DNA from: Candidatus Aminicenantota bacterium
GTDB taxonomy: Bacteria > Acidobacteriota > Aminicenantia > Aminicenantales > Aminicenantaceae
NCBI GenBank assembly: GCA_011772495.1
Contig: WVZL01000016.1
Span: forward strand, 135,334 to 171,942
Direction of reading: 5' to 3'
Length of the DNA stretch: 36,609 bases
The notes under the pieces were generated by a model that did no database searches, had not been told where the DNA came from, and saw nothing but the letters and a program-made list of their open reading frames with translations. Each line of letters begins with the position of its first letter. Within the stretch, counting starts at the first letter, position 1. Of the stretch, positions 1 to 8,243 are shown piece after piece. Both the position numbers and the translations under genes were made by a program.

Positions 1-1125
1 TTGAGCCAGTTCGACCAGCGTCAAGGGCTTCAAGTAGTCCATGCCTTTTTCGATAAACTCCTTCTGCTTGTCTACGATATATTTGGCAACTTTGTAAATT
101 GTCAGGTTTCTCTGCTCCAAACTTCTCAAGAACCAAAGGGCTTTCTTCATCTTATCCTTCAAAAACCTGTGGGTCTCAGGGCTGTCTTTTCCTGCTTTCG
201 CCAGCAGGTTTTTGTAGTAGTTGTTTATCCTTAGACGAGGCATTCCCTCATCATTCAAGGTGATCTTAAGTTCATTTCCTTCTTTAAAAACAAGGATATC
301 CGGAACAACATAAAAGGTCTTTTCCTCGGCATATTTCCTCCCAGGAGTCGGATTCAAAGCTTTGATAACCTCAATATGATGGTTTAAATCTGAAATAGGT
401 ATTCCGAGGGATTTGGCCAGCTGAGCATACTCAGATTTCTCCAAGAGCGGGAGGTATTCATTAACAATCTCTTGAGCTATTTTATCTTTAACTTCAAGAT
501 AATCCATTTGAGCCAAGAGAGCTTCTTTAAGATTAAGGCTTGCGACTCCGACAGGGTCAAATTTTTTTATCTTCTCTCTTATTTCATTGACTTTTTCTAC
601 AGTTGTGCCTGCTGTCTCCGCTATTTCTTCTACAGAAACAGTAAGATAACCATCTTCATTGACATTCCCGATAATCAATTGAGCAATCTCTTTTTCTTGA
701 TTATCGAAAAAAGTCAAATTTGCCTGCCAATTCAAATGATCCCAAAGAGAAGGACTTCGAGAGAGTGTACCCTCTAAAGACGGCAGCTCTTTTCTCTCTG
801 AAAAATATGCAGGAAACCCATCATCGAAATATTGCTGAAAGTAGGATTCTACATCCAAATCATCCTCTTTGTACTGGTCTTGAGTCTCGGTGGGTGCTTT
901 TTCTATTTCTTTTGTCTCTTCCTGACCTCCCTGAGTTTCTTTCTCAGCGCTCTTGTCCTCGGTTTCCTCCTCGAGTTCGAGCATGGGATTCTGAGAAAGT
1001 TCGGTGTCTATAATCTCGATGAGTTCGAGATTCGTCAAGGGGAGGAGTTTGATAGCTTGCTGAAGAGCAGGGGCGAGTATTAGCTTCTGAACTTGCCTTT
1101 GTTCGAGTCTCTGTTTAAATGCCAT
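1..1125 (-). CDS. rpoN: RNA polymerase sigma-54 factor, 3' end outside window
   Basis: Sigma-54 directs RNA polymerase to -24/-12 promoters that need an AAA+ enhancer-binding protein. I translated this partial frame directly: it opens MAFKQRLEQRQVQKL and has the glutamine/leucine-rich region I (residues 1-50, with QQAIKLLPLTNLELIE and ELSQNPMLELE). An acidic linker follows (about 50-110) and then the core-binding domain (about 110-300, including NVNEDGYLTVS and KKFDPVGVASLNLKEALLAQ). 375 codons are present; the family is usually 450-500, so the HTH and RpoN box lie beyond the window edge. It begins 27 nt after lptB, the classic lptB-rpoN order, so it is probably the last visible gene of the recJ-lptCA-lptB-rpoN operon. 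The start ATG has only a weak upstream GGAT/GAGA. Family assignment is firm. Confidence 0.96.
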   Translation of the reverse strand, partial: MAFKQRLEQRQVQKLILAPALQQAIKLLPLTNLELIEIIDTELSQNPMLELEEETEDKSAEKETQGGQEETKEIEKAPTETQDQYKEDDLDVESYFQQYFDDGFPAYFSERKELPSLEGTLSRSPSLWDHLNWQANLTFFDNQEKEIAQLIIGNVNEDGYLTVSVEEIAETAGTTVEKVNEIREKIKKFDPVGVASLNLKEALLAQMDYLEVKDKIAQEIVNEYLPLLEKSEYAQLAKSLGIPISDLNHHIEVIKALNPTPGRKYAEEKTFYVVPDILVFKEGNELKITLNDEGMPRLRINNYYKNLLAKAGKDSPETHRFLKDKMKKALWFLRSLEQRNLTIYKVAKYIVDKQKEFIEKGMDYLKPLTLVELAQ

Positions 1126-1152
1126 TCTCTATCCTATCTGAACACTGGTGAA

Positions 1153-1881
1153 TCAAGAAAGGGAAAAATTCTGCCCTAGGTAAATTTTCTTTACTTCTTC
1201 AGAATTTACTAATTCCTCGGGAGTTCCTACCTTCAAGATCTTTCCCCTATTGATGATATAAGCTCGATCAGCAATTTTAAGAGTATCCCTTACGCTATGA
1301 TCAGTAATAAGAACCCCCAGGCCCTTTTCCTTCATAGAGAGAATAATATCCTGCAAATCAAGAACAGCCAAGGGATCAATGCCTGTAAAAGGTTCATCCA
1401 GGAGGATGAACTCCGGATTTGTGATCAAGGCGCGAGCGATCTCCAGCCTTCTTCGTTCTCCGCCGGATAATGTATAAGCTTTTGCTTTGGCTAGCTTTTC
1501 TAATCCCAGCTCGTGGAGGGTTTGGGCTAGAGTGTCATTTCTCCTTGATGGATCGCCAGGAAGTGTTTCCATGATCGAGAGAAGATTCTCCTCCACGCTT
1601 AGCTTTCTGAATGCGGAAGGCTCTTGAGGGAGGAGAGACAATCCTTTCTGGGCTCTCCTGTACATCGGGAGTCCAGATATATCCTCTCCATCTAATAATA
1701 TTTCCCCCCCATCTTTGGGAATGAGACCAAGGATAAGAGAAAAGGTAGTGGTTTTGCCCGCTCCGTTAGCCCCTAAAAGGCCAACGACTTCACCTCTTTT
1801 GACGTTGATCGAAACATTGTCTACCACAATTTTCTGGTGGTAGCTCTTTTTCAAATTTATGGCTTCTAAGTGGAATTCCAT
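1153..1881 (-). CDS. lptB: LPS export ABC transporter ATPase LptB
   Basis: LptB is the cytoplasmic ATPase that powers extraction of lipopolysaccharide from the inner membrane with LptF/LptG. At 242 aa it has the usual size. Visible motifs are Walker A GANGAGKT (37-44), Q-loop around Q86, signature LSGGE (138-142), Walker B FILLDEP (158-164) and the switch histidine in TDH (H195). The stretch GLSLLPQEPSAFRKLSVEEN is characteristic of LptB rather than of LivF/LivG. It starts 3 nt after the lptCA stop, so the two are probably translationally coupled, and rpoN follows after 27 nt. The membrane partners LptF/LptG are not in the window. Confidence 0.96.
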   Translation of the reverse strand: MEFHLEAINLKKSYHQKIVVDNVSINVKRGEVVGLLGANGAGKTTTFSLILGLIPKDGGEILLDGEDISGLPMYRRAQKGLSLLPQEPSAFRKLSVEENLLSIMETLPGDPSRRNDTLAQTLHELGLEKLAKAKAYTLSGGERRRLEIARALITNPEFILLDEPFTGIDPLAVLDLQDIILSMKEKGLGVLITDHSVRDTLKIADRAYIINRGKILKVGTPEELVNSEEVKKIYLGQNFSLS

Positions 1882-1884
1882 TTT

Positions 1885-3729
1885 TCACGATTTTATGACC
1901 GTTAATGACCTTTCCTGTTCTTTGTTTTCCACGGTAATTCTACCATCGGCTATATGAAAAGTCAATTTATCCCCTCTGGTCATGCCCCTGTCTTTATCCA
2001 CCACTACCGGATCACCTGTCAGAGTGATGGCTTCCTTTTTCAACTCATAGTCTGCCCTTTCTCCTCTTCCTTCAGTTGCTTCCTGAACGATCCTGACCTC
2101 TCCCTGAGCTACGATGGTCATGATCTCTCCTCCTTCTTCAAGATGTACTGAAACGGACTGAGCTCGGAGATCAACATTCCTAACCCGCAAAGAACTTTTC
2201 TCCTCGAAAGTGATGATATTTGCCTCTGGATGAAAACTCATTTTCTCAGCAGAAACCTCTAGTCTTTCTTCCTCCTCTTTTTTTTTCATTTTTTGTACAA
2301 AGACTGATTTTACTCCTCCCCGACAATTGACTTTCCCGCTCTCTTTTAGGAACGTTAGCTCTTCGGAAAGAAGCATCTCTTTTTTTTGCCATACCTTTAT
2401 GTCTCTATTAAAGAAAAAACGCTTTTCTGCCCCAATGTATCTCATGTCTTGAGCGCTGATGAAAACAGGCTGTTCTTTAGAAAAAAAGCCAAAAGACTTT
2501 TTTCCTTCTCTTCCCTTGAAAACTGCCTTGACTCCCCGCTTGGCTTCTAGATTGTCATTCTCAAGATCTACTGTTATGTCCGCAGAGTGAATTTCGTTGT
2601 CCTGAAAAGACACTCTAGCCCTCTCACTCTCTCTGCCTCTGATGTTAAGAACATTGGTTTTTCCCAGAAGGCTCATCTCCTCGCCTTCCATAGTACGCTC
2701 CTCTCCGGTCTCTTCCCAATGTTCAATCATGCTAATCCTTTGAGAGGCGTCGAGTCTCTCTAGGTCTCCTTCGCGATCGAAAACAAAAGAGAGGGATTCT
2801 GCCTGAATAATGAGTGAACTTCCCGAGGGAGTCGATGAGATGTAGCGACAATTCCCTGTGGCCTCTATGCTTGAGATCCGCGAAAGCTCATTAAATCCTT
2901 CCAAGTATATTTCATCTGCTTTAATTTCCCTTTGACTTTCTTCTTTTCCGACCAGAGAGGCCCTAACTCCGCCTCTCAAAGATATACTTCTTAAATCTTC
3001 CTCATCCTCGGTCAAAGTAAATTCCAAGCTTTCAGCGGAGGCCTTGCTTTGCCCTTGAGAAAGCTTCACTTTCCCTACCACTTCGCCCGTCTTCTTGTCT
3101 CGTTTATAATGAAGCCTGCTCCCTTTGACGAGCAGAGGCAAAGCTCCTGATCCCGGCCGGATTTGAAGCCGAACCCTTCTCCCCAAGACCAAACTCTCTT
3201 CCCCCAAAGAATAGACCATCACTTTTGCATAACCAGTCAACCTTCGAGACGAAAAGTTAACTCCTTTGCTTCCCTTAAAAACTTCCCTTTTTTTGTAATA
3301 ATCAAAAAAGCCTGCTTCAATCGTCAAGTCCTTGTATATGACTCTGGATTGCCCTATGAGGACAAAATGATTCAGGTTTTTATCATAAGTGACTTCTTCT
3401 CCGTAGATGTGAACATCCTGCTCTTCGTCTTTGCCAAAATCTATGATTTCGACCTTCCCCTCTAAATGGTACTTGTTATCGTCGCCTACATAATGCTTGT
3501 CAGCTCTCATCCTAAAATTTTCCCTCTCTCCTTTGACTTCTGAATGGACAATATGCTCTTTCTTTTCTACTTTTTGCTCGGTTATTTGTTTGGATTCCAG
3601 AACATTTTCTGGAGGCTTTTGGGAACGGACAATGAAATAGAATGAAATAACAGCCAAAACCAGCAAAAGAAAACCGGCAATCAACAGACGCATGGTCCTG
3701 GTGAAGTTGGGCTTTGATTTTCTTTTCAT
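1885..3729 (-). CDS. LptC/LptA-type LPS transport protein, large multi-repeat fusion
   Basis: Membrane-anchored periplasmic protein of 614 aa with one N-terminal transmembrane helix (about residues 14-34) after a basic N-terminus. The rest is a long series of beta-strand units of the OstA/LptA type, each roughly 'A-x-x-x-x-Y-x(n)-L-x-G-x-V', for example RADKHYVGDDNKYHLEGKVE. The C-terminus (LTGDPVVVDKDRGMTRGDKL, then GRITVE) is typical of LptA. Ordinary LptC and LptA are each about 180-200 aa, so this looks like LptC fused to several LptA-like segments that could form the LPS-carrying bridge across the periplasm. Its ATG overlaps the recJ stop (ATGA), and lptB follows after 3 nt. Family is confident; the number of beta-jellyroll units is estimated by eye. 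Confidence 0.85.
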   Translation of the reverse strand: MKRKSKPNFTRTMRLLIAGFLLLVLAVISFYFIVRSQKPPENVLESKQITEQKVEKKEHIVHSEVKGERENFRMRADKHYVGDDNKYHLEGKVEIIDFGKDEEQDVHIYGEEVTYDKNLNHFVLIGQSRVIYKDLTIEAGFFDYYKKREVFKGSKGVNFSSRRLTGYAKVMVYSLGEESLVLGRRVRLQIRPGSGALPLLVKGSRLHYKRDKKTGEVVGKVKLSQGQSKASAESLEFTLTEDEEDLRSISLRGGVRASLVGKEESQREIKADEIYLEGFNELSRISSIEATGNCRYISSTPSGSSLIIQAESLSFVFDREGDLERLDASQRISMIEHWEETGEERTMEGEEMSLLGKTNVLNIRGRESERARVSFQDNEIHSADITVDLENDNLEAKRGVKAVFKGREGKKSFGFFSKEQPVFISAQDMRYIGAEKRFFFNRDIKVWQKKEMLLSEELTFLKESGKVNCRGGVKSVFVQKMKKKEEEERLEVSAEKMSFHPEANIITFEEKSSLRVRNVDLRAQSVSVHLEEGGEIMTIVAQGEVRIVQEATEGRGERADYELKKEAITLTGDPVVVDKDRGMTRGDKLTFHIADGRITVENKEQERSLTVIKS

Positions 3730-5426
3730 CTCAGGCTGAACTTTACATCTTTTAGAGAAACTGAAAACTTTTCTCTCCCTAAATACTTAGAGAATTGAAG
3801 AGAATAGACCAAGTCTATTCTATCTCCTTTATGGATTTTCTGAGCCAAGTTTGCCTTATCCCACCCTAAGGCTTCAAAGGTCTTTCCTTTCTGCCGAACT
3901 AAAAATTTAACATGTTTATTATGGATTCTTTGAGGCTCACTAAACACTTCTGCCTCTTCGGTCAAAAAAACTGGACTCGGATTCCCCATGCCTAAGGGGA
4001 ACAGCAGAAAATACTTCTCAAAGAAGCCAGAATCAAGAAGGTTAAAGTCTACTGCTGTGTCTATGCGGATCTTCCTTTTCAAATGTTCATCCGAAAGCCT
4101 TTTTTCGGCCAAAGAATTTATGGCTTTCTTGAAAGAATCCATTTTTTCATGATGAAGAACACAGCCGACGGCCTGCCTGTGACCACCGTAACTGAGGAAA
4201 AAATCCTTACATTCATTCAAACAGTCAATCAAAGAAAACTCGGTGATGCTCCTTCCTGAACCATAAGCCTTTCCGTCTTCGTAAGCAAAAAGGATGGCCG
4301 GCCGGTAGTAAATATCTTTAACCCGCGAAGTGATAATCCCTATGACTCCCCTATGCCACTCCTCGCAGCCTAAGATCAAAAATCTGTAACGCTTATGGAG
4401 AGAATTCTTTTCTATATGCTCTAAAGCCTGCTTATAGATCCTTCCTTCGACTTTCTGTCTTTGAGAATTTAAGGTCTCGAGCTGATGAGCCAGTTCGAGG
4501 GATTCGAGTTGAGATTTAGACAAGAAAAGACGGACAGCCAAGTCAGCTTTTCCCATTCTTCCCGCTGCGTTGATTCGGGGTCCAATCCTGTAACCCACAT
4601 CTCCCACAGAAATCTTTTTCTCATCCAAATCACAGCCAGCCAGCAAGCTTTTTAGTCCTAGGTTGGAAGCCCTTCCTAGCTCCTTTAACCCAAATTTAAC
4701 CAAGAGCCTGTTTTCTCCCTTCAACTCCGCCACATCGGAGATGGTCCCGATAGAAACCAGTCTCAAATAAGGAGAAAGAGAAAAATCATATTTCTGCTCA
4801 GAAAAGAGGGCTTGGACCAACTTAAAAACAACCCCTACCCCGGCCAAGCTCTTATCAGGGTATCCTGAATTTCGGAGAACAGGATTTAGAATGGCTAAAG
4901 CCTCTGGAAGCTCATCTCCCGGATAGTGATGGTCGGTTATGATGACATCGATCCCTTGCTCTTTGGCCTTGTTGACGAATCCAGTAGCTTTTACACCGCA
5001 GTCCGCACTGATCACCAAGCTGGCTTCTCTCTCCATAACCATATCAGCGTACTTCTCCTTCAATCCATAACCCTCTTTCAGCCTATCTGGAATGAAATAA
5101 TCAACCTCCCCGCCTAAAGCTTCCAGGGCCCCTAGAAGCATCACTACAGAAAGGACACCGTCGACATCATAATCGCCGAAAACGATGATTTTTTCTCTCT
5201 CGGAAATGGCTCTTTTGATTCTGGAGACAGCTTCTCTCATGCCTTTCATAAGGAAAGGATCATGAAGTTTATCTAAATCGGCAAAAAGAAATTCCTGGGC
5301 TGATTCTGGACTCAAGATCCCCCTGTTGACCAATATTTGTGCGATCTCTTTAGGAAGGCCAAGCTCTGAAGAGAGCGCACTCGCCTCCGGTTTGGGAGAA
5401 GTCACTAACCAAATGTATTCGTTCAT
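3726..5426 (-). CDS. recJ: Single-stranded-DNA-specific exonuclease RecJ
   Basis: RecJ is a 5'-3' ssDNA exonuclease used in recombination and mismatch or base-excision repair. The 566-aa product has the DHH phosphoesterase motifs: GDYDVDG with D85, D87 and D89 (motif I), SADCGV (140-145, motif II) and TDHH (164-167, motif III). RINAAGRMGKADLAV (motif IV region) and a DHHA1 part with SYGGHRQAVGC follow. An OB-fold C-terminal domain fills the rest. It is the first gene of the minus-strand operon ending in rpoN. No Shine-Dalgarno precedes the ATG. A modest promoter (TTGTGG, 17 nt, TAAATT) ends only 11 nt before it. Confidence 0.96.
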   Translation of the reverse strand: MNEYIWLVTSPKPEASALSSELGLPKEIAQILVNRGILSPESAQEFLFADLDKLHDPFLMKGMREAVSRIKRAISEREKIIVFGDYDVDGVLSVVMLLGALEALGGEVDYFIPDRLKEGYGLKEKYADMVMEREASLVISADCGVKATGFVNKAKEQGIDVIITDHHYPGDELPEALAILNPVLRNSGYPDKSLAGVGVVFKLVQALFSEQKYDFSLSPYLRLVSIGTISDVAELKGENRLLVKFGLKELGRASNLGLKSLLAGCDLDEKKISVGDVGYRIGPRINAAGRMGKADLAVRLFLSKSQLESLELAHQLETLNSQRQKVEGRIYKQALEHIEKNSLHKRYRFLILGCEEWHRGVIGIITSRVKDIYYRPAILFAYEDGKAYGSGRSITEFSLIDCLNECKDFFLSYGGHRQAVGCVLHHEKMDSFKKAINSLAEKRLSDEHLKRKIRIDTAVDFNLLDSGFFEKYFLLFPLGMGNPSPVFLTEEAEVFSEPQRIHNKHVKFLVRQKGKTFEALGWDKANLAQKIHKGDRIDLVYSLQFSKYLGREKFSVSLKDVKFSLR

Positions 5427-5437
5427 GAGACGTCACA

Positions 5438-5466
5438 AATTTAACATAATCAAGACTATTCCACAA
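5438..5466 (-). promoter_or_regulatory. Possible promoter of the recJ-lptCA-lptB-rpoN operon
   Basis: On the minus strand, TTGTGG (5466-5461), a 17-nt spacer and TAAATT (5443-5438) give 3/6 and 4/6 matches to the sigma70 consensus. The -10 ends 11 nt before the recJ ATG and no Shine-Dalgarno lies between, so the leader would be only a few nucleotides. Weak by itself; it gains weight because five other genes in the window have the same geometry. Confidence 0.35.
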
Positions 5467-5490
5467 CAGAGACTGGCTCCAAAATGAGAT

Positions 5491-5569
5491 GGGGACGGTT
5501 CTATTATTTATAAAAGAAAGCTTTGCACCCTGAGATACAGGTAAGAATAAAAAAAATAGAACCGTCCCC
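5491..5569. repeat. Palindromic REP/MITE-like element, copy 1
   Basis: A 79-bp intergenic element whose ends are inverted repeats: GGGGACGGTTCTATT at 5491-5505 and AATAGAACCGTCCCC at 5555-5569, with A/T-rich extensions. Just inside the right arm is a small hairpin CCTG-agata-CAGG followed by TAA. Copy 2 (16164-16296) shares the ends and the AGGTAA inside the right arm. It lies between the divergent recJ and ftsY genes, just upstream of the ftsY promoter. From memory, such ends accompany REP elements mobilised in trans by Y1 (IS200-like/RAYT) transposases; no transposase gene is in the window. Confidence 0.75.
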
Positions 5570-5585
5570 CTTAAATGAACCTAAA

Positions 5586-5614
5586 TTGACTTTAAGGAAA
5601 GCGAAAAATATAAT
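5586..5614 (+). promoter_or_regulatory. Sigma70 promoter of the ftsY-rib operon
   Basis: TTGACT (5586-5591), exactly 17 nt, then a perfect TATAAT (5609-5614). Only 9 nt separate the -10 from the GTG of ftsY, so transcription should begin about 2-4 nt before the start codon, or at it. That predicts an essentially leaderless mRNA. Confidence 0.8.
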
Positions 5615-5623
5615 AGTTAAACC

Positions 5624-6520
5624 GTGGCCACCATAAACCTCAGAGATAAATTAAAAAAAACAAGACAAACATTTAAAGATAAATTCGAGGACTTTTTTCA
5701 CAGCGATAAAGATCGAGAGGAAATTATCGATGAGCTCTCAGAAACTATGATCTTGGCGGATGTAGGGATATCCTCCACCGAGAAGATCATCGACGCCCTC
5801 CGCCAAAAAAGTAAAAAAAGCGATCACTTCCCTAGGATAAAACAGATTCTGGAAGAGGAAATCATCAAAATCCTGTCCCAATACCCGTCTGATTTCAACC
5901 TCAGTGCCGATCATTCGGTGGTCATGCTAGTAGGAATAAACGGAGGAGGAAAAACAACGTCATTGGCCAAGTTGGCTTATCATTACAGCCAGGAAGGAAA
6001 ACATGTCCTCATGGTGGCCGCTGATACGTTCAGGGCTGCAGCTCAAGAGCAGCTGGCTTTATGGGGGAGGAAATTGAACATCCCGGTCATAAAAGGCCAA
6101 TACGGAGCTGACCCGGCCTCAGTCATCTTTGATGCCCTTCAGTCCTTTAGAGCCCGCCAATCAGACCTTCTTCTCATCGATACAGCAGGAAGAATCCACA
6201 CCAATATCAATTTGATGCAAGAACTGGAAAAAATTAGAAGGGTGATCCAGCGCGAAATTGATGAAGCCCCACAGGAAATCCTGCTCATTTTGGATGCCAG
6301 CACAGGGCAGAATGCCCTCATTCAGGCCCGAGAATTCCTCAAATTTTCGGGTCTAACAGGAGTATTTCTCACGAAACTGGACGGCACAGCAAAGGGAGGG
6401 AGTGTTATCAGCATTGTCGAAGAACTGCAGCTTCCTATTAAATTTGTCGGAGTAGGAGAAGAAGAGAAAGATCTCCTCTTCTTTTCTTCTCAAGAATTTG
6501 TAAGAGCTCTCCTCTCATGA
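5624..6520 (+). CDS. ftsY: Signal recognition particle receptor FtsY
   Basis: FtsY is the membrane-associated SRP receptor GTPase that delivers ribosomes making membrane proteins to SecYEG. At 298 aa it is the short NG-domain form without a long acidic A domain. An N-domain helical bundle (1-95) precedes the G domain: P-loop GINGGGKTT (104-112), DTFRAAAQEQL (134-144), DTAGR (186-190), TKLDGTAKGG (250-259) and the closing FVGVGE (274-279). The GTG start is preferred because the protein aligns from RDKLKKTRQTF and no better upstream codon exists. There is no Shine-Dalgarno at proper distance (AAGGAAA lies 25 nt upstream). The stop overlaps the ribD ATG (ATGA), so flavin synthesis genes are coupled to it. 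Confidence 0.95.
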   Translation: MATINLRDKLKKTRQTFKDKFEDFFHSDKDREEIIDELSETMILADVGISSTEKIIDALRQKSKKSDHFPRIKQILEEEIIKILSQYPSDFNLSADHSVVMLVGINGGGKTTSLAKLAYHYSQEGKHVLMVAADTFRAAAQEQLALWGRKLNIPVIKGQYGADPASVIFDALQSFRARQSDLLLIDTAGRIHTNINLMQELEKIRRVIQREIDEAPQEILLILDASTGQNALIQAREFLKFSGLTGVFLTKLDGTAKGGSVISIVEELQLPIKFVGVGEEEKDLLFFSSQEFVRALLS

Positions 6521-7617
6521 ATAACCTCAAAGATCTTTCCTACCTGAGAATGGCCTATGCCTTAGCGGCAAAGGCCAAAGGATGGGCCAGTCCAAATCCC
6601 TATGTGGGGACGGTCATCGTCAGAGGTGAGGTCATCGTGGGCACCGGTTACCATGAGGGACCAGGAAAACCCCATGCCGAGATCGTTGCTCTTCAAAAAG
6701 CAGGTTCTCTGGCAAAAAAGAGCACGGCCTACATGACGCTGGAACCCTGTGTTCATTGGGGAAGAACACCGCCCTGCGTGGAAAGCATCATTCAAGCCGG
6801 CCTTAAAAAAATCGTGATCTCAGACCTAGATCCCAATCCCGTTGTCTATAAAAGAGGAATCAAAAAAATAAGAGAGGCCGGAATCGAAGTTACCACCGGA
6901 ATGCTCAAGGAGAAAAACAAGACCCTTAATGAAGGTTATCTGAAATACATCACCAAAAAAATTCCCTTTGTCACCGCTAAAGCCGCGATTAGCCTTGACG
7001 GAAAAATAGCTACCAAAGAATTCTCTTCCCGATGGATCTCTTCAGCACCAACAAGGGAGTACGTCCATCTCCTGCGCGGAGAATACGACGCCATCATGAT
7101 AGGGATCAACACCCTGCTCAAGGATAATCCTCGTTTAACTGTCCGTCATGCTAACTGGAAAGGGAAACGGATAGCTCGTATCATTCTCGATGCCCACCTT
7201 CGCTTTCCTATGAAAGCTAGAATTCTATCGACCTTGAACAAAGGAAAGATTATCGTCTTTACTCTAAAGAAAATTTCCCAAAGAAAAGCCGACTCCCTGC
7301 GAAAAAAAGGAGTCGAGGTGGTTGCTCTCCGTTCCACTTCTTCTTTTATCGACCTGAAGCAGGTTCTTGCCTGGTTGGGGAAACAGGAAATATCGAGCCT
7401 GCTGGTAGAAGGAGGAGGACGTCTACTGAGTTCGATGTTCGAAGAAAAGCTGGTGGACAAAGTCCTCTTATCCGTTGCTCCGAGATTGATCGGAGGAAAG
7501 AAAGCCCCTTCTCTCTACCAGGGAGACGGTGTTGACCAAATCAAAGATTCTCTGCATCTGAAGAGATTAAACTATTTTCAAATAGATGAAGACTGCCTTT
7601 TGGAAGGATATCTTTGA
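6517..7617 (+). CDS. ribD: Bifunctional riboflavin deaminase/reductase RibD
   Basis: RibD performs two steps of riboflavin synthesis: deamination of diamino-hydroxy-phosphoribosylaminopyrimidine, then NADPH reduction of the ribosyl chain. At 366 aa it is full length. The N-terminal deaminase (1-145) has the zinc site HAE (H53, E55) and PC-x7-PPC (C78, C87). The C-terminal reductase (about 150-366) has AISLDGKIAT, SRWISS, MIGINTLLKDNP and LVEGGGRLLSS. It overlaps ftsY by 4 nt, and its TGA shares one base with the ATG of ribE, so translation is coupled on both sides. Confidence 0.97.
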   Translation: MNNLKDLSYLRMAYALAAKAKGWASPNPYVGTVIVRGEVIVGTGYHEGPGKPHAEIVALQKAGSLAKKSTAYMTLEPCVHWGRTPPCVESIIQAGLKKIVISDLDPNPVVYKRGIKKIREAGIEVTTGMLKEKNKTLNEGYLKYITKKIPFVTAKAAISLDGKIATKEFSSRWISSAPTREYVHLLRGEYDAIMIGINTLLKDNPRLTVRHANWKGKRIARIILDAHLRFPMKARILSTLNKGKIIVFTLKKISQRKADSLRKKGVEVVALRSTSSFIDLKQVLAWLGKQEISSLLVEGGGRLLSSMFEEKLVDKVLLSVAPRLIGGKKAPSLYQGDGVDQIKDSLHLKRLNYFQIDEDCLLEGYL

Positions 7618-8216
7618 TGTTTACGGGAATCATAAATCACTTGGGCCTGTTCAAAGGATATCGTCATGGTAAAAAAGAAATACTCATTGAAGCTCCGTCG
7701 CTTTCTCTGGACCTCGAAATCGGGGAAAGCATAGCTGTGAACGGTGTCTGTCTAAGCCTTGTTAAAAAAGACAAGCTCACCTTGTCCTTCAACCTCTCTC
7801 CAGAAACCCTTCAGAAAACTAACTTGAGTTCTCTCCGGCCCGGAAAGAAACTTAACCTTGAACTTCCCCTTACACCCTCCTCTTTCCTGAGCGGCCATCT
7901 TGTCACCGGGCACATCGACTCTCAGGGAAAAGTGCTCAGAATCACAGAAAAAAGGCCTGGAAAGAGGATGACTGTATCATTCCCAACTGAGCTGAAAAAG
8001 TATTTCATCCCCAAAGGCTCAGTGGCCCTGAACGGAGTCAGCCTAACCATAGCTTCTCTTGGCGCTTCTTCCTTCGAAGTTGAGCTTATCCCTATAACAC
8101 TGAAAAACTCAAACTTGGGCGAACTCAGAACTGGGGATGCAGTCAACATAGAGTGTGACATCATCGGAAAATACATGTATAATTGGATGAGTGAAGGAAA
8201 GACAAACCTGACCTGA
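7617..8216 (+). CDS. ribE: Riboflavin synthase, alpha-type
   Basis: Riboflavin synthase dismutates two molecules of 6,7-dimethyl-8-ribityllumazine to riboflavin and the pyrimidinedione. The 199-aa product begins MFTGII, the typical start of the family. It has the two internally homologous lumazine-binding barrels: GESIAVNGVCLSL (about 38-50) with GHLVTGHID (about 93-101) in the first, and KGSVALNGVSLTI (about 135-147) in the second. I choose the ATG at 7617 rather than a TTG one codon upstream because it overlaps the ribD TGA and gives the family's normal N-terminus. ribBA follows after 27 nt. Confidence 0.96.
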   Translation: MFTGIINHLGLFKGYRHGKKEILIEAPSLSLDLEIGESIAVNGVCLSLVKKDKLTLSFNLSPETLQKTNLSSLRPGKKLNLELPLTPSSFLSGHLVTGHIDSQGKVLRITEKRPGKRMTVSFPTELKKYFIPKGSVALNGVSLTIASLGASSFEVELIPITLKNSNLGELRTGDAVNIECDIIGKYMYNWMSEGKTNLT

Positions 8217-8243
8217 TCAAAAAAATCAAAAAGGTTTACCAAA

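Noticed and set aside
6605..6614. GGGGACGGTC resembling the palindromic element end
   Set aside because: It is inside the conserved ribD coding region and lacks the TTCTATT continuation and an inverted partner.
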